Below are positions 62,012-64,000 of a stretch of DNA of 64,000 bases, in pieces. This stretch comes from CASPLG01 sp965120375 (GTDB lineage: Bacteria > Bacillota > Clostridia > Oscillospirales > Acutalibacteraceae). Under the pieces are notes generated by a model that saw only the letters and a list, made by a program, of their open reading frames with translations, ran no database searches and was not told the origin of the DNA. Position 1 is the stretch's first letter. Each line of letters begins with the position of its first letter. The translations under genes and the position numbers were made by a program. Where the stretch lies: NCBI GenBank assembly GCA_965120375.1, contig CBCPMW010000014.1, positions 1-64,000 on the forward strand, written 5' to 3'.

Positions 62012-62087
62012 GCGGATGTAGCTCACCTGGTAGAGCGCCACCTTGCCAAGGTGGAGGTAGCGAGTTCGAGCCTCGTCATCCGCTCCA
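62012..62087 (+). tRNA. tRNA-Gly(GCC)
   Basis: Anticodon loop TTGCCAA between CCACC and GGTGG gives GCC; acceptor GCGGATG pairs with CATCCGC; CCA encoded. Confidence 0.96.
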
Positions 62088-62099
62088 TTTGTGTGTTAC

Positions 62100-62169
<70 letters not shown>

Positions 62170-62174
<5 letters not shown>

Positions 62175-62200
62175 GACGCGAATGGAGTGTGTTATTTTTT
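62170..62200 (+). terminator. Possible weak terminator of the tRNA operon
   Basis: CTCCA, which includes the tRNA-Cys CCA end, can pair with TGGAG eight bases later, followed by TGTGTTATTTTTT. The stem is only 5 bp. The rest of the gap up to 62426 is GT-rich and shows no gene. Confidence 0.35.
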
Positions 62201-62426
62201 ATCAGAGATTGCCCTTGTGTTCCTAAGGCTTTTTTGTTGTTGGCTTAAATTTTGGTGTAGTGTGTTTCGGTGTAAGCCTGGTGGTTTTGGTAGGGATATA
62301 GAATCGGTCAGTATTCTGTTTGTGGTATTTAGTTTGAAAAGGATATTGTGTTAAAGTTGGGTTTTTGTTGGTTTAGAGTTTTTTCGAGGGGGAAGTTAGG
62401 TTTATTATGAGGGGAGAAAACTCATA

Positions 62427-63020
62427 TTGAAAAGGACGAATAAAGGAATTTTATTTGTTTTGTCTGGTCCGTCGGGAATAGGAAAGGGTACGGTTGTTAG
62501 ATGTCTTGCGGAGAGAACAAAAAATCTTGTACTGTCGACGTCTGTGACGACTAGGAGCCCTAGGGTTGGTGAGAAAGACGGTGTCGATTACTTTTTTCGC
62601 ACAAGGGAAGAGTTTGACAAAATGGTGAAAAATTCTGAGTTTTTAGAGTACGCTGAATATTGTGGTAATTTTTATGGAACACCGAAGTCGAATTTGTTTA
62701 GTTTGATCAATGATGGGAAGGATGTTTTACTGGAAATAGAGGTTAAAGGTGGGTCTCTGGTAAAGAGCCGGTTTCCAGGGTCGGTTACTATTTTTGTTTT
62801 GCCTCCGTCTATGGATATTTTGAGGAGGAGGCTTATGGATCGCGGGTCAGAGAGTCAAGAAGCGGTTGAAAACAGACTCAGAAAGGCAGAAAAAGAGATT
62901 AGTTTTGCTCCGAGTTATGACTATATTGTTACGAATGATTGTCTGAGTAAATGTGTGGATGATGTTGTTGAAATTATACATGTTGAACATATGAAATCCA
63001 AGAATTGTAGCATTTTTTAG
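62427..63020 (+). CDS. gmk: Guanylate kinase
   Basis: A 197-residue enzyme that turns GMP into GDP. P-loop SGPSGIGKGT; VTTRSPRVGEKDGVDYFFRT and EYAEYCGNFYGTP form the GMP-binding part. TTG start behind GAGGGGAG. The gmk-rpoZ-priA order is common in Firmicutes. Confidence 0.96.
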   Translation: MKRTNKGILFVLSGPSGIGKGTVVRCLAERTKNLVLSTSVTTRSPRVGEKDGVDYFFRTREEFDKMVKNSEFLEYAEYCGNFYGTPKSNLFSLINDGKDVLLEIEVKGGSLVKSRFPGSVTIFVLPPSMDILRRRLMDRGSESQEAVENRLRKAEKEISFAPSYDYIVTNDCLSKCVDDVVEIIHVEHMKSKNCSIF

Positions 63021-63035
63021 GAAAAGGTGATATGA

Positions 63036-63242
63036 GTGGGCGAGGTTTTGTCGATTGATGATATGCTTAGTGGGAAAAAGAGTAAGTATGCTTTAGCTGT
63101 AGCGGTTGCGAAGAGGGCTAGAGAAATTACTGACGAGAAGTGTATGAGAGGCGAAATTATTGATGAAAAGCCTGTAAATATGGCTGTTAGAGAGTTTAAG
63201 GAGCATAAATACGATATTGTGGGTCCGGACTGTGACGTATAA
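63036..63242 (+). CDS. rpoZ: RNA polymerase omega subunit
   Basis: A 68-residue omega: LSIDDMLSGKKSKYALAVAV, AKRAREI and NMAVREFKEHKYDIV are typical. It stabilises beta-prime. GTG start behind GAAAAGGTGA. Confidence 0.93.
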   Translation: MGEVLSIDDMLSGKKSKYALAVAVAKRAREITDEKCMRGEIIDEKPVNMAVREFKEHKYDIVGPDCDV

Positions 63243-63299
63243 AAGTTTTAGCCTTGAGATGTTGATATATGGAAATTTTTGAAAGTTCAAATTACTAAA

Positions 63300-64000
63300 A
63301 TGGTCGTTAAAATAGCTGTAGATAAGGTAAGATATAGTTTCGATACTCTTTATTCGTACGAAGTTAAACAGTCTCTTCGTGATAAAGTTTTTATAGGTGC
63401 CAGGGTTATTGTACCGTTCGGGAATGCAAATAGTAAAAGAGTAGGAGTCATTTTAGAGATAGCAAAAATGAATGATCAAGACAGAGGGCTTAAAAGTATC
63501 TATGCTGTGGTTGATGAGAGTGCAGTTTTGACTGATGAGATGATGTTTCTAGCAGAGTCCATGAAAAAAAGTTGTTATTGTACATTTTTTGATGCAGTTA
63601 AGTCTATGGTTCCTTCTATTAGAAACTTAAGGTTTGAGAAAACGCTCAAATTGAGTGAAAAAATAAGTGATTTTTTTGAAAATGATCTAGGTGAGAAAGA
63701 AAAGTTTTTGGTCGCTTTGATTCGAGAAAATGGTGGGGAATTGAAGGGAAAAAAGCTGAAAGATCTAGAGAAAAATTATAAAAAGTTCATAAGTAAGCTG
63801 GAAACTATAGGAGTTTTATTTATTGATTATGTCGAAAAAAATGTTGTTAGAGAGAAAAAATTTAAGTATTTAAGGTTTAATGAAAGTTTCAGCTTTAAAC
63901 TGACAGAGAAGCAGAGAAATGTAGTTGATTTTGTAAGAAATAAAGGAAAAGCAACAGTAAAAGAGATAACTTATTTTACTGGTAGGTCGGAAAGTACCAT
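63300..64000 (+). CDS. priA: Primosomal protein N' (PriA), N-terminal part, cut by window end
   Basis: An open frame of at least 233 codons runs off the window. MVVKIAVDKVRYSFDTLYSY, GARVIVPFGNANSKRVGVIL is the PriA 3'-DNA-binding domain; the later FKLTEKQRNVVDFVRN marks the approach to the helicase domain, whose motifs lie beyond the window. Only an upstream TTG (63279) offers another start, and neither has a strong ribosome binding site. PriA restarts stalled forks. Identification also rests on the gmk-rpoZ-priA order. Confidence 0.87.
   Translation, partial: MVVKIAVDKVRYSFDTLYSYEVKQSLRDKVFIGARVIVPFGNANSKRVGVILEIAKMNDQDRGLKSIYAVVDESAVLTDEMMFLAESMKKSCYCTFFDAVKSMVPSIRNLRFEKTLKLSEKISDFFENDLGEKEKFLVALIRENGGELKGKKLKDLEKNYKKFISKLETIGVLFIDYVEKNVVREKKFKYLRFNESFSFKLTEKQRNVVDFVRNKGKATVKEITYFTGRSEST

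Overview
The window looks like chromosomal DNA of a low-GC Gram-positive bacterium, most likely a member of the Clostridia. The evidence is a DnaD/DnaI-type primosome pair, the zinc form of ribosomal protein S14, RNase J, GdpP, RecD2, a membrane pyrophosphatase, the map-KOW-infA-rpmJ-rpsM gene order, strong AGGAGG ribosome binding sites and many TTG/GTG starts. I cannot name a genus from the sequence alone.

Region 1 (1-4200) is an accessory block of unrecognised genes. It holds four divergent paralogues (the first cut by the window edge) that share a core of about 85 residues with a W-x-I...H-x-Y-D-W motif. Three of them have an N-terminal membrane segment and one carries two 36-residue C-terminal repeats. 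The block also has a small lipoprotein and a tandem pair of small membrane proteins whose ribosome binding sites and starts are duplicated. Several units have their own extended -10 promoter in a shared block of about 43 bp, and their own hairpin terminator. The block ends at a tRNA-Arg gene on the minus strand. This is the least explained and most interesting part of the window.

Region 2 (4568-18717) is envelope biogenesis. A surface polysaccharide cluster contains glycosyltransferases, a LicD enzyme, TarI/TarJ-like CDP-ribitol synthesis, a Wzy-like polymerase, a chain-length protein and a degenerate CpsD-like protein. Next come an FHA-SEDS fusion and its partner penicillin-binding protein, an ABC exporter and a small export-family membrane protein.

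Region 3 (18718-36003) holds a CdaR/PucR-type regulator and then ftsE-ftsX-M23 peptidase-S41 homologue. The S41 protein appears to have lost its catalytic Ser and Lys. Downstream are recD2, comF, an amino-acid ABC importer with fused binding protein and permease, tsaE-tsaB-rpiB-upp, a CapD-like sugar dehydratase, rnhA on the opposite strand and rnj with a basic N-terminal extension.

Region 4 (36040-54471) starts with gdpP and rplI. It continues as a near-complete S10-spc-alpha ribosomal protein supercluster with secY, adk, map, a KOW protein, infA with an acidic tail, rpmJ and rpoA. Region 5 (54519-64000) contains a membrane pyrophosphatase, rpsO, pnp, dnaD-dnaI, five tandem tRNA genes (Val, Asp, Phe, Gly, Cys), gmk, rpoZ and the 5' part of priA.
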